From Acetobacter cerevisiae (lineage in GTDB: Bacteria; Pseudomonadota; Alphaproteobacteria; Acetobacterales; Acetobacteraceae), in assembly GCF_001580535.1 (NCBI RefSeq), contig NZ_LHZA01000146.1, positions 1 through 61,719 on the forward strand: 61,719 nt of DNA, written 5' to 3'. Each line of letters opens with the position of its first letter. Positions within the stretch are counted from its first letter, which is position 1. Both the position numbers and the translations under genes were made by a program. The notes under the pieces are model-generated. The model did no database searches. It was not told where the DNA came from and saw only the letters and a list, made by a program, of their open reading frames with translations. Positions 7,403 to 16,249 of this stretch are shown here, piece by piece.

Positions 7403-9190
7403 TTAACGGTCCAGCCCCTGCGTGCGGACCAGCCGGGCATACAGACCATCCTGCGCAATCAGCTCGTCATGCGTGCCATATTCCACCGCACGCCCTTCCC
7501 GCATAACCACCACCAGATCCGCCGAACGGATGGTGGACAACCGATGCGCGACAACAATGGTGGTGCGGGAATGGCGAAGAGTGCTCAGCGCTTCCTGCAC
7601 GGCGGCCTCGTTCTCGCTATCCAGTGCGCTGGTGGCTTCATCCAGCAACAGCAGGCGCGGATTCCGCAGCAGAGCGCGAGCAAGCGCCACGCGCTGCCGC
7701 TGGCCGCCGGACAGGCGCTGGCCACCGGGGCCAACCACCGTGTCATACCCATCCGGCAGCGCCAGAATAAACGGCTCTGCCGCAGCGGCTCGGGCGGCTT
7801 CCCGCACGGCCTCATCGGACGCATCTTCCTGCCCGATCAGAATATTATCGCGGATGGAGAGGTCGAACAGCAGCGGGTCCTGACTGACATAGGCAATGGC
7901 ATGCCGCAGACTGGAGAGCGTGAGATCCCGCAGGTCCACCCCGTCCAGCCTGATCCGGCCAGACGTCACATCATGCAGACGCGGCACCAGAGACAGGGCC
8001 GTCGACTTGCCCGCGCCAGAGGGGCCAACCAGAGCGACGGTAAAACCGGGAGCGGCTTCAAGACTCAACCCATCCAGCCCCACACGCCCGTCCGGGTAGA
8101 TAAAGCCGACATCTTCAAACGCCAGATGCCCCTGCCCCGGCGGCAGCGTAATGGCCCCGGCCCGTTCCAGCACAGCCGGTTTTTCATCAATCACATCAAA
8201 CACACGCACAAGGCCTGCCAGACCTTCCTGCAAGGCTGCATTCAGCGCACCCAGCGCCCGCAGCGGTCGTGCGGCCAGCAGCAGAGCCGCGACAAAGCCG
8301 GAGAAGTCCCCTAGCGTCGCCCCGCCCATTGCTGCGCGCCAGCCCGCAAAGCCCAGCACAGCCGCCACGGCAGAACCGCCGAGTGCCTCCAACAGAGGGT
8401 CCACACGGGCACGGCCACGGGTAATACGCAGCATCGCGCTATAAAGATGGTCAAAGGACAGAGCGGCCCGCGCACTCTCCTTCTGCTCCATGCCGTACAC
8501 GCGAACGGTGCGGGCCTGAGAGAAGCTTTCCGTCAGAAAAGCTGCCGTCTCACCGATTCTCTCCTGCATGCCACCGGACGCCCGGCGCACACGTTTGCCG
8601 AGCTTTTGAATTGGCACAGCGGCAATGGGGTACAGCAGACCGGCAATCAGGCTCAGTTCCCAGTCCATGTAGAACATGGAGGCAATCAGCCCGACCACTG
8701 TCACCACATCACCCAGAGAATTGACGGCGCGGATCATCGCCTCGCGGATGGAGACGGCATCTGTTGTAAAGCGAGCTGCCAGTTTGGCGGGTGGTTCCCG
8801 CTCAATGCGGGTCACGTCAGTTTGCACCAGATGGTCAAACATCTCGCCCTGTAGGCCACGAATCACCACCAGCACCAGCCCCTGCGCTGCCAGAGTCTGC
8901 GCATATTGCGAGGCCGCCTTGGAAATGGTGATGAGCACCACCAGCAGCGGCACCTGATACAGAATGCGGGAATCATGCGTGGCAAACATGTCCAGCGCCC
9001 GCTGAATGACCAGGGGATACAGAGCCGTCAGAGCGGCGGTCAGCACCGTCAGTCCAATCACCGCAGTAATACGCGCAGGGTGTTGACGCACCTGCTCCCG
9101 CCAGAGGCGTTGCAGCAGAACGCGTGAGTCATCGGGCAGCAGGGAACGGCGGCGGGCAGCAGCCGCAGCATCAGGCTTTGCAGAAGTCAT
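7403..9190 (-). CDS. MsbA-like ABC exporter (fused permease and ATPase)
   Basis: This is a half-transporter of 595 residues: a six-helix exporter domain (residues about 40-325) fused to an ATPase domain. Walker A is GPSGAGKST (389-397), the signature is LSGGQ (493-497), Walker B is LLLLDE (513-518) and the switch histidine is in VVAHRLSTI (about 548). It should work as a homodimer in the inner membrane. The family includes MsbA (lipid A-core flipping) and multidrug exporters; the order of charged residues in the helices does not settle which. It lies downstream of cca in the same direction with a 45-bp gap and may share its transcript. Confidence 0.85.
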   Translation of the reverse strand: MTSAKPDAAAAARRRSLLPDDSRVLLQRLWREQVRQHPARITAVIGLTVLTAALTALYPLVIQRALDMFATHDSRILYQVPLLVVLITISKAASQYAQTLAAQGLVLVVIRGLQGEMFDHLVQTDVTRIEREPPAKLAARFTTDAVSIREAMIRAVNSLGDVVTVVGLIASMFYMDWELSLIAGLLYPIAAVPIQKLGKRVRRASGGMQERIGETAAFLTESFSQARTVRVYGMEQKESARAALSFDHLYSAMLRITRGRARVDPLLEALGGSAVAAVLGFAGWRAAMGGATLGDFSGFVAALLLAARPLRALGALNAALQEGLAGLVRVFDVIDEKPAVLERAGAITLPPGQGHLAFEDVGFIYPDGRVGLDGLSLEAAPGFTVALVGPSGAGKSTALSLVPRLHDVTSGRIRLDGVDLRDLTLSSLRHAIAYVSQDPLLFDLSIRDNILIGQEDASDEAVREAARAAAAEPFILALPDGYDTVVGPGGQRLSGGQRQRVALARALLRNPRLLLLDEATSALDSENEAAVQEALSTLRHSRTTIVVAHRLSTIRSADLVVVMREGRAVEYGTHDELIAQDGLYARLVRTQGLDR

Positions 9191-9235
9191 GCGAGACCTC
9201 TACCAGCCTCATGCCTCGCTATGCAAAGGGGCACC

Positions 9236-10450
9236 CTAGCTTTGTGGTTTTAAAACCTTTTTCAGGAACGCCAGACACACGTCCCGCGGCGGCGTGCAGC
9301 CCTCCGCCAGCCACCATGCGCGCACCTGCTCCAGCACAGCCCCAACCTGCGGCCCCGGCGGGTGCCCTGCGGCCAGAACATCACGCCCGGCCAGTGGGAA
9401 AACCGGCGGTGACATCGCGGAGAGCGCGCTCCTCAGCGCAAGCCAGTCGTCCGGTAGTGCACTGTCCGGCTCTTCTGCCTGCCACAACCATGTGCGCCCC
9501 AGCAGCACTTCGGGTGGGTCCTTCACCAGCAGGCGGCGCAGATCAGCGTCTGTCATGCCGGGCTCCGGTACAGGCCCGCTGGACACGCCAATCAGAAAGG
9601 CGCCCTCTGCCTTTGAAAGTTTCAGGCGACGAGCCAGTCCGGCTTTCTCTTCAGGCACCAGAGCCGCCAGACGCAGAACCGCATCCGCAGGCCCACCAGC
9701 ATCCAGCATGCGCACCAGACGCGCACATGTCACACCACCAGGAAACAGCACGGCCAGCACACCCGTCCGGTCCATCAGCGTCAGCACATTCGGCACATTC
9801 GGCCCAGTCAGAATCCGTTTGAGTTCGGACCAGATTCGCTCAACAGAAAGCCCGCGCAACAAATCCGCCTGCTGCGTAATGGCCTGCATGGCCTCGGGGT
9901 CAGGCTGATTGCTGCCATACCGCGCCTGAAAACGGAAAAAGCGGAGAATCCGCAGCGCGTCTTCCTCAATGCGGGTCGCGGCTTCTCCCACAAAGCGCAC
10001 CCCGCCCTGCGCCAGATCATCCCGCCCGCCAAAATAATCATGCAGAACGCCATCCCGCCCGCGTGACATGGCGTTGATGGTAAAATCGCGCCGGGCGGCG
10101 TCTTCCCGCCAGTCGGCAGTCCACGCCACGACGGCATGCCGCCCGTCCGTCTCCACATCACGCCGCAGGGTGGTGATTTCATACGGGGCGGCGTCAATCA
10201 CCGCAGTCACGGTCCCATGCGCCAGACCTGTGGGCACGACCTTGATCCCGGCCTTTTTCAACATCTCCAGCACCTGCTCCGGCGGCTCCGGGGTCGCCAT
10301 ATCAATATCGGCAACGGCCCGCCCCACCAGCAGATCCCGCACGACACCGCCCACAAGGCGCGCCTCCGGCAGGACCTGCCAGATCAGCGCAAGCGCGTGG
10401 TTTTGCTGCGGGGAAAGATGCGTTTCCGCGGCCTGCTGTTGTGTCATCAT
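9236..10450 (-). CDS. cca: CCA tRNA nucleotidyltransferase / poly(A) polymerase family
   Basis: This class II nucleotidyltransferase adds or repairs the 3' CCA of tRNAs. From the ATG at 10450 it has 404 residues: GGVVRD (34-39), the two metal-binding aspartates in DID (48 and 50), a second basic motif RRDFTINAM (120-128) and a C-terminal helical RNA-binding part. An upstream ATG at 10534 would add 28 residues inside the DUF1285 gene, but the ATG at 10450 overlaps that gene's TGA by 4 bp and puts the catalytic motifs at the normal distance. Such family members can be CCA-adding enzymes or poly(A) polymerases; with no second candidate here, I favour CCA addition. Confidence 0.87.
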   Translation of the reverse strand: MMTQQQAAETHLSPQQNHALALIWQVLPEARLVGGVVRDLLVGRAVADIDMATPEPPEQVLEMLKKAGIKVVPTGLAHGTVTAVIDAAPYEITTLRRDVETDGRHAVVAWTADWREDAARRDFTINAMSRGRDGVLHDYFGGRDDLAQGGVRFVGEAATRIEEDALRILRFFRFQARYGSNQPDPEAMQAITQQADLLRGLSVERIWSELKRILTGPNVPNVLTLMDRTGVLAVLFPGGVTCARLVRMLDAGGPADAVLRLAALVPEEKAGLARRLKLSKAEGAFLIGVSSGPVPEPGMTDADLRRLLVKDPPEVLLGRTWLWQAEEPDSALPDDWLALRSALSAMSPPVFPLAGRDVLAAGHPPGPQVGAVLEQVRAWWLAEGCTPPRDVCLAFLKKVLKPQS

Positions 10451-11049
10451 ATATCGGAGTTTTCGGCAGGCATCCGGGCCAGCGGGAAGAAGCAATCGCA
10501 ACTCCACACGCCCATGCAGGGCACGCCATGACACATGCCGGGTTCTGCCAGCGCCGCCAGTTCATACCAGACCGGGCGAGACAGACGCGCTTCTATCGGA
10601 AACTGCCCTTCTCCTGTGCGTACAAGCAGATAGGGCGGACAGCCCCCGTCGCCACAGGCCTCGCTCGGCACATTCCAGACAGCCCGAATCGGATGCTCAC
10701 GGCTGGCGACCACGGGTTCATCCACATTGGTGCGGAAACACAGCTTCTGCATGCGGCCACAGCCTTTCCAGTCCAGTTCCACAGCCAGAAAGGGCACGTC
10801 CTCTACGTCAATATACCCCGTCTCAAACGGGGAGCGCAGCAGATACCCGCCTGCCTCATCCCGCGTCAGCAAGGAGCCGAACAGACAGACCATTTCCTTC
10901 CGCTTGATGGGTGACCCGCGATAAAGCCAGACACCATCACGACGAATAAGAAACGGCAGCTTCCCCGGCGCCTCGCCCGTTGCGGCTTTTTCCGTGCAGG
11001 CGGTGTGGTGAGACACCGCATTCTTCTGGGTTTGGCCTTCAGCATTCAC
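10447..11049 (-). CDS. DUF1285 domain protein
   Basis: This is a cytoplasmic protein of 200 residues. The DUF1285 signature is clear: a pattern like DGVWLYRGSPIKRKEMVCLF (residues about 38-57) followed by GYIDVEDVPFLAVEL. The biochemical role of the family is unknown; a crystal-structure family member exists but no reaction is established. It is translationally coupled to cca by an ATGA overlap, a pairing seen in alphaproteobacteria that suggests a link to RNA metabolism, though this is inference. The 98-bp gap upstream is shared with the divergent moxR gene. Confidence 0.82.
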   Translation of the reverse strand: MNAEGQTQKNAVSHHTACTEKAATGEAPGKLPFLIRRDGVWLYRGSPIKRKEMVCLFGSLLTRDEAGGYLLRSPFETGYIDVEDVPFLAVELDWKGCGRMQKLCFRTNVDEPVVASREHPIRAVWNVPSEACGDGGCPPYLLVRTGEGQFPIEARLSRPVWYELAALAEPGMCHGVPCMGVWSCDCFFPLARMPAENSDI

Positions 11050-11147
11050 CGGTGGAGCATCCTGTTCGTGACTGTTTCACTGCTTTGAGCATGATATAGG
11101 GATGATACCCCGCTTGATGTAAGCCCTGTATCTGTCAGACTGGACCC

Positions 11148-12167
11148 ATGACCTCATCAGACACATCGCCCCTCGCCAGCCAGCCTGCCACCATGCCCGA
11201 CGTGCGTGAAGCGGATATGATCTGTGAACGCCTCCAGCGTGCCCGGCAGGAAACGTCCCGCATCATCTTTGGTCAGGACAAAGTGATCAGCCAGACGCTG
11301 ACCGCCATTCTGGCAGGTGGCCACGCACTGCTGGTGGGCGCGCCGGGGCTGGGTAAAACATTGTTGGTGACAACGCTTGGCACCGTTCTGGGGCTGCACG
11401 CCCGCCGCGTGCAGTTTACGCCCGACCTGATGCCGTCTGACATTACCGGCAGTGAAATTCTGGATGAAGACGCCTCAGGCCGCCGCAGCTTCCGCTTTGT
11501 GCCCGGCCCTGTGTTCTGCCAGTTGCTGATGGCGGATGAAATCAACCGCGCCAGCCCGCGCACCCAGTCCGCCCTGTTGCAGGCCATGCAGGAACGTCGC
11601 GTGGCCATTGCCGGGGCCGAACATCCGCTGCCGCGCCCCTTCCATGTGCTCGCTACCCAGAATCCACTGGAGCAGGAAGGCACCTACCCGCTGCCGGAAG
11701 CCCAGCTTGATCGCTTCATGCTGCAAATTCCACTGACTTTCCCGGATGAGCAGGCCGAACGCACCATGCTTCTGGCCACCACCGGCACGCAGGATGCACA
11801 GGCCCAGCCGATTATGGACACCACCGGGCTGATGGACGCACAGGCTCTGGTCCGCCGCCTGCCGGTGGGTGAAAAAATTGTGGATGCCATTCTGGCTCTG
11901 GTCCGCTCAGCCCGCCCGGAAACCTCACCGGATGAAACCCTCCGCAGCCAGATTGCCTGGGGCCCCGGCCCGCGTGCTGCACAGGCGCTGATGCTGGCCA
12001 CCCGTGCCCGCGCTCTGCTGGATGGGCGGCTCTCCCCCAGTCTGGATGACGTGATTGCCCTCGCCCGCCCCGTGCTGGCGCACCGTATGGCGCTGACCTT
12101 TGCCGCCCGGGCAGACGGCGTGCAGCTGGACGATGTGCTGACGCGGCTCGTCAACCGGCTGGGCTAA
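11148..12167 (+). CDS. MoxR-family AAA+ ATPase
   Basis: The 339 residues form one AAA+ module. Walker A is GAPGLGKT (64-71), Walker B is LLMADE (126-131), and sensor 1 lies in LATQNPLEQEGTYPLPEAQLD, the best-known MoxR signature. The C-terminal lid domain starts near residue 230. MoxR proteins act as chaperone-like ATPases that usually assemble or activate the product of a neighbouring VWA-domain gene. Here the next gene, 4 bp away, is a DUF58/VWA protein, as in many MoxR operons. Confidence 0.92.
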   Translation: MTSSDTSPLASQPATMPDVREADMICERLQRARQETSRIIFGQDKVISQTLTAILAGGHALLVGAPGLGKTLLVTTLGTVLGLHARRVQFTPDLMPSDITGSEILDEDASGRRSFRFVPGPVFCQLLMADEINRASPRTQSALLQAMQERRVAIAGAEHPLPRPFHVLATQNPLEQEGTYPLPEAQLDRFMLQIPLTFPDEQAERTMLLATTGTQDAQAQPIMDTTGLMDAQALVRRLPVGEKIVDAILALVRSARPETSPDETLRSQIAWGPGPRAAQALMLATRARALLDGRLSPSLDDVIALARPVLAHRMALTFAARADGVQLDDVLTRLVNRLG

Positions 12168-12171
12168 CCCT

Positions 12172-13245
12172 TTGGCCCGGTCTGCTTTTTCTCCATCCAG
12201 CCTGTTCCGCCGCCTGTTCGCTCAGGGAGCGCCGTCCGATGCGCGCCCCTCCGCACGCCGTGGAGCGAATGGCAGCGCGGCTGACTCCTCTGGCGGTCTG
12301 TTTGGAGCCTTACGCCCCAGAACCGGGCAGCCTGTTTCCTCCCCGAGTCTGGCAACCAACAGCACCAACACGGCCGCCGCTCTGGCGGCGCGTCTGCCGG
12401 GGCTGGTCTTGCAGGCCGACCATATTGCCGCAACCCTGTTTGCCGGGCAGCATGGCCAGCGGCGCTCCGGTGGCGGAGAAACCTTCTGGCAATATCGGCA
12501 GGCTTTACCCGGCGAGCCTGCCAGCCATATCGACTGGCGGCAGTCCGCCCGCAGCACGCATGCCTATGTTCGTGAGACGGAAGCCGAATCCGCCCAGACC
12601 GTTTTCATCTGGTGTGACCTGTCCCCCTCCATGGTGTGGCGCTCCAGCCCGCCCCTGCCGGAAAAGCAGGACAGCGCCATTCTGATTGCCCTCGCAACCG
12701 CCGCCCTCCTGCTGCGGAACGGGGAGCGTGTTCAGCTTCTCACCCCCACCGGCCCGGCCATTCTGCCCCCCGGTGGCAGCCCGCTGGAACGGCTGGCCTT
12801 AGGGCTGGCCCAGCTTGCCAGCACACCGGAGGCCAAGCGTCTGGCACTGCCTCCCTCCGCCGTGTTACCACGCTATGCACAACTGCTGGTTGTCAGTGAT
12901 TTTCTCTGTGCGGAGGACGCCTTTCAAACCTGCCTGCATCATCTGGCCGGTCGCCCTGTCCGCACTCATCTGGTGCAGGTGACAGACCCGGCTGAACGCA
13001 CCCTGCCGTATCAGGGCCGCGTGCGGTTTGAAGGACTGGAAGGCGAGCCTGAGATCGACCTGCCCAACGTGCAAAGCCTGCAACAGGACTACGTGCATCT
13101 GGTCGAAGCCCGGAACGCGCAGCTTGCCACACTTGCCACTCGGTACGGGCATGACCTTGTTCTGCACAGCACGGAAGCGCCGCCTATGCCCACGCTGCTG
13201 GCGCTCCATGCTCTTCTGTCTGGCCAGTCCGGGGTGCGCTCATGA
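12172..13245 (+). CDS. DUF58 (VWA-like) domain protein
   Basis: The 357 residues start at a TTG four bases after the moxR stop; no better start lies nearby. The DUF58 signature is clear: YRQALPGEPASHIDWRQSAR (residues about 104-123), then a VWA-like core with the metal-binding DLSPSM motif near residue 147. The N-terminal 75 residues are low in complexity and Ser/Ala-rich. It is probably the client of the MoxR ATPase and sits at the membrane with the two following proteins. Its stop overlaps the next ATG by 4 bp. Confidence 0.85.
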   Translation: MARSAFSPSSLFRRLFAQGAPSDARPSARRGANGSAADSSGGLFGALRPRTGQPVSSPSLATNSTNTAAALAARLPGLVLQADHIAATLFAGQHGQRRSGGGETFWQYRQALPGEPASHIDWRQSARSTHAYVRETEAESAQTVFIWCDLSPSMVWRSSPPLPEKQDSAILIALATAALLLRNGERVQLLTPTGPAILPPGGSPLERLALGLAQLASTPEAKRLALPPSAVLPRYAQLLVVSDFLCAEDAFQTCLHHLAGRPVRTHLVQVTDPAERTLPYQGRVRFEGLEGEPEIDLPNVQSLQQDYVHLVEARNAQLATLATRYGHDLVLHSTEAPPMPTLLALHALLSGQSGVRS

Positions 13246-16244
13246 TTTTTCTCGCCCCGCTGGCCCTGCTTGGCCTGCTGACACTCCCGGTTGTCTGGTG
13301 GTTGCTCCGCGCCACACCGCCCGCTCCGCGCGCCCAGATTTTCCCCGCCGTCGCCCTGCTGCGCACTTTGCGCCCGCATCAGAATGACGCTGTCCGCTCT
13401 CCTTTGTGGCTTCTGCTGGTCCGGCTTGCCGCTGTGGCCTGTCTGGTTCTCGGGCTGGCTCAGCCGGTGCTTCCGGGGGATCGCCTGCCCAGCACCGGGC
13501 ATGGCCCTCTGCTTCTGGTCATGGATGATGGCCTGTTCTCTGCCTCAGACTGGGGGCGGCGCATTGCCACAGCACAAGGACTGGTGGATGACGCCGATCA
13601 CGCCGGTCGCACCATTCTGTTTGTCCGCACCGCTCCCGCCGCCGACGGCCACGAAATCCAGCCCCCCGCCCCCCGCGCCGCCGTCGCTGTGCGGCAGGAA
13701 CTGGACAGCATGCGCCCTGCCCCCTGGCGCACAGACCGCGCTGCCGTAGCGCGTGCGCTGAGCAAACTGCCGCATGCCGATGGCAGCGTGCTCTATCTGG
13801 CAGATGGCGTCGCCTCCCCGGGGGATGACATTTTTGCCCGCGCCCTGCGCGCTTTTGGTCCGGTGCAGGAAATCCATTTCCCGGACGCCTCTGTTCTGGC
13901 TCTTGCCCCGGCAGCTGAACGCAACAGCACCCAGATGGCGCGTCTTCTGGCTCTGCCACAGCCCGCTCCACGCTCCTTGTCCGTGCGCGTGCATGCGCAG
14001 GATGGCGGCACGTTGGCGGTCCTGCCGCTGGTTCTGCCCGCCGGAGCCACGCAGATAGATGTTCCCGTCACGCTGCCGACAGCCGTGCGCAACCGGATTG
14101 ACCAGCTTTCTCTGGCTGGTCAGGCCAGTGCCGCCACAACACTCCTGTTTGATGAAGGCGACCGCCTGCGCCCTGTGGGGCTGATGACCTCCGGCGCAGC
14201 GGATACCCCGCTCATCGGCCCGCTGTTCTATCTGCGCCGCGCCCTTGCCCCCACGGCCGATCTGCATGAGGGAACACCGGCCACCCTGCTCGCTCAGCCG
14301 CTCTCCGTCATCATCGCGCCGGATGGCACACTGGCAAACCCGGCCATCCGCCAGAAGGTGAAGGACTGGGTAAAAAAGGGCGGCACCCTGATCCGCTTTG
14401 CCGGCCCTGCTCTGGCCGGCGCACAACATGGTGCAAACGCAGATGGGGCTGAATCCGCCCCTGAGGCCCCTGCTGGGGACGATATAGACACACCGGAAAC
14501 CCGCTCCGCAACGGGCACTCCTTCAGCAGACCCAACGGCTGACCTGCTACCCGTCGCTTTGCTGGACGGCTCCCGCCAGCTCGGCGGCACCATGACGTGG
14601 GGCGCGCCGCAAAAGCTGGCCCCGTTTGATGCCACCTCTCCGTTCCACGGGCTGGATATTCCGGCAGATGTCACCATTTCCCGGCAGGTTCTGGCCAGTC
14701 CTGTGGCGGACCTCGCCGCCCATAGCTGGGCACGTCTGGCCGATGGCACGCCACTGGTGACGCATGCGGCTCTGGGCAAGGGCGACATCATCCTCTTCCA
14801 TGTCAGCAGCACGGCGGACTGGTCCAACCTGCCGCTCTCCGGCCTGTTTGTCTCCATACTGCAAAGACTGACCGACCACGCCAATGGCGTAACCATTCCG
14901 GCAGATGACACGCTTCTGGCCCCGGTTCTCACACTGGATGGAGACGGCGTGCTCGGGCCGCCGCCGCCCGCTGCCCGCGGCCTGAAAGCGAGCGACTTCG
15001 CCCGCACAGCCGTCTCTCCAGCCCATCCGCCCGGCCTGTATGGCCCGCGTGCCGCCCGCCGTGCGTTGAACGCCAGTAGCCAGATCACAGCACTTGCCCC
15101 TGCAACGCCGGTCGGCACCGTCACCAGCCCCGGTGGACGCAGGCCGGATACGGCGCTGGCTCCGGTCTTCCTCTGTGCCGCAGCCGTCTTGCTTCTGCTG
15201 GATGGCCTGCTGGTTCTGGCCATGCGTGCAGGCCTTTCTCTGCGCTCCGTGACAAAGCACGGCGCGGGCAAACATGGCCTGTCTCTACTGCTGGCTGGTG
15301 CACTGACTTTCCCGGTTTTCGCCTACGCACAAAGCGCGCCTTCCGGGCATACTCCAACAGCCCCCGTCGGGGCCTCCGCGGGAGCCACAGGAACGAATGC
15401 CGGAACAGCGTCCAGTTCCACGTCCGTATCGGCATCAGCTTCCGGTTCCGGAGACAATGGCGCAGCGGTGTCGTCCCCGCCTTCTTCCGCCACAGCCCCC
15501 TCCGGCTCGACGCCCGTCCCCGGAGCGGCGCTCGAAACACGGCTGGCCTATGTCATCACCGGGCATGACGATATTGATACCGTCTCTCGTCAGGGGCTTC
15601 AGGGCTTGTCGGACTATACCAACGCCCGCACCTCCGCCATGCTCGGCCACCCGGACGGGGTCAGGCCTGGGCAGGATGATCTGAGCTATTACCCGCTGCT
15701 CTACTGGCCCATCACGCCGGACGCCGCCCCCACTCCTGCCATGACCGCCGCCCTCACCGCCTTCATGGCCCATGGCGGCATTGTGCTGATTGATACGCAG
15801 GGGCAGGATGCCGGCAGTCAGACCAACGCCTCCGGCCCTTATGCGGGTGATGCTCCCGGCACACGCTCGGCACTGCGCCGCGTTACGGCTGGCCTGCCCA
15901 TTCCGCCGCTCATGACCATGACGGACCATCACCTGCTGGCGCACACCTTCTATATGCTGCACGAATTTCCCGGGCGTTACGCGGAACAGCCCGTCTGGGT
16001 CGCGCGGGAAGGAGAAGCCGAGAATGATGATGTCAGCCCGGTGATTATCGGCTCAGCAGACTGGGCGCACGCCTGGGCGGTGGATGAAAGCGGTAATACC
16101 CCGTTTGCCGTCCTGCCTGATGGTGCGGACCAGCGTCAGCTTGCGTATCGCTTTGGCGTCAACACCATCATTTATGCGCTGACAGGCAACTACAAAGCCG
16201 ATCAGGTGCATGTGCCCATGTTGCTCAAGCGGCTGGGAGAATAA
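13242..16244 (+). CDS. BatA-type N-terminus / DUF4159 membrane protein
   Basis: This is a large membrane protein of 1000 residues. The N-terminal two helices and linker (1-70, starting MIFLAPLALLGLLTLPVVWW) match the BatA aerotolerance N-terminal domain. The middle is a periplasmic or cytoplasmic alpha/beta part with a ThuA/glutamine-amidotransferase-like segment (IAPDGTLANPAIRQKVKDW). Two more hydrophobic segments lie near 640-700, then a Ser/Thr/Gly/Ala-rich spacer of about 60 residues (about 15349-15530). The C-terminal third is DUF4159 (ending MLLKRLGE). It is coupled to the DUF58 gene by an ATGA overlap. The family goes with MoxR and DUF58 in alphaproteobacteria; its function is unknown. 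Confidence 0.82.
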   Translation: MIFLAPLALLGLLTLPVVWWLLRATPPAPRAQIFPAVALLRTLRPHQNDAVRSPLWLLLVRLAAVACLVLGLAQPVLPGDRLPSTGHGPLLLVMDDGLFSASDWGRRIATAQGLVDDADHAGRTILFVRTAPAADGHEIQPPAPRAAVAVRQELDSMRPAPWRTDRAAVARALSKLPHADGSVLYLADGVASPGDDIFARALRAFGPVQEIHFPDASVLALAPAAERNSTQMARLLALPQPAPRSLSVRVHAQDGGTLAVLPLVLPAGATQIDVPVTLPTAVRNRIDQLSLAGQASAATTLLFDEGDRLRPVGLMTSGAADTPLIGPLFYLRRALAPTADLHEGTPATLLAQPLSVIIAPDGTLANPAIRQKVKDWVKKGGTLIRFAGPALAGAQHGANADGAESAPEAPAGDDIDTPETRSATGTPSADPTADLLPVALLDGSRQLGGTMTWGAPQKLAPFDATSPFHGLDIPADVTISRQVLASPVADLAAHSWARLADGTPLVTHAALGKGDIILFHVSSTADWSNLPLSGLFVSILQRLTDHANGVTIPADDTLLAPVLTLDGDGVLGPPPPAARGLKASDFARTAVSPAHPPGLYGPRAARRALNASSQITALAPATPVGTVTSPGGRRPDTALAPVFLCAAAVLLLLDGLLVLAMRAGLSLRSVTKHGAGKHGLSLLLAGALTFPVFAYAQSAPSGHTPTAPVGASAGATGTNAGTASSSTSVSASASGSGDNGAAVSSPPSSATAPSGSTPVPGAALETRLAYVITGHDDIDTVSRQGLQGLSDYTNARTSAMLGHPDGVRPGQDDLSYYPLLYWPITPDAAPTPAMTAALTAFMAHGGIVLIDTQGQDAGSQTNASGPYAGDAPGTRSALRRVTAGLPIPPLMTMTDHHLLAHTFYMLHEFPGRYAEQPVWVAREGEAENDDVSPVIIGSADWAHAWAVDESGNTPFAVLPDGADQRQLAYRFGVNTIIYALTGNYKADQVHVPMLLKRLGE

Positions 16245-16249
16245 GCACC

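Noticed and set aside
7106-8314. A 402-residue plus-strand open frame opposite emrA and the ABC exporter
   Set aside because: The minus-strand genes have clear motifs; this frame has no start signal and is low in complexity.
13545-14429. Minus-strand open frames inside the DUF4159 gene
   Set aside because: They are shadows; the plus-strand gene fits its operon by overlaps on both sides.
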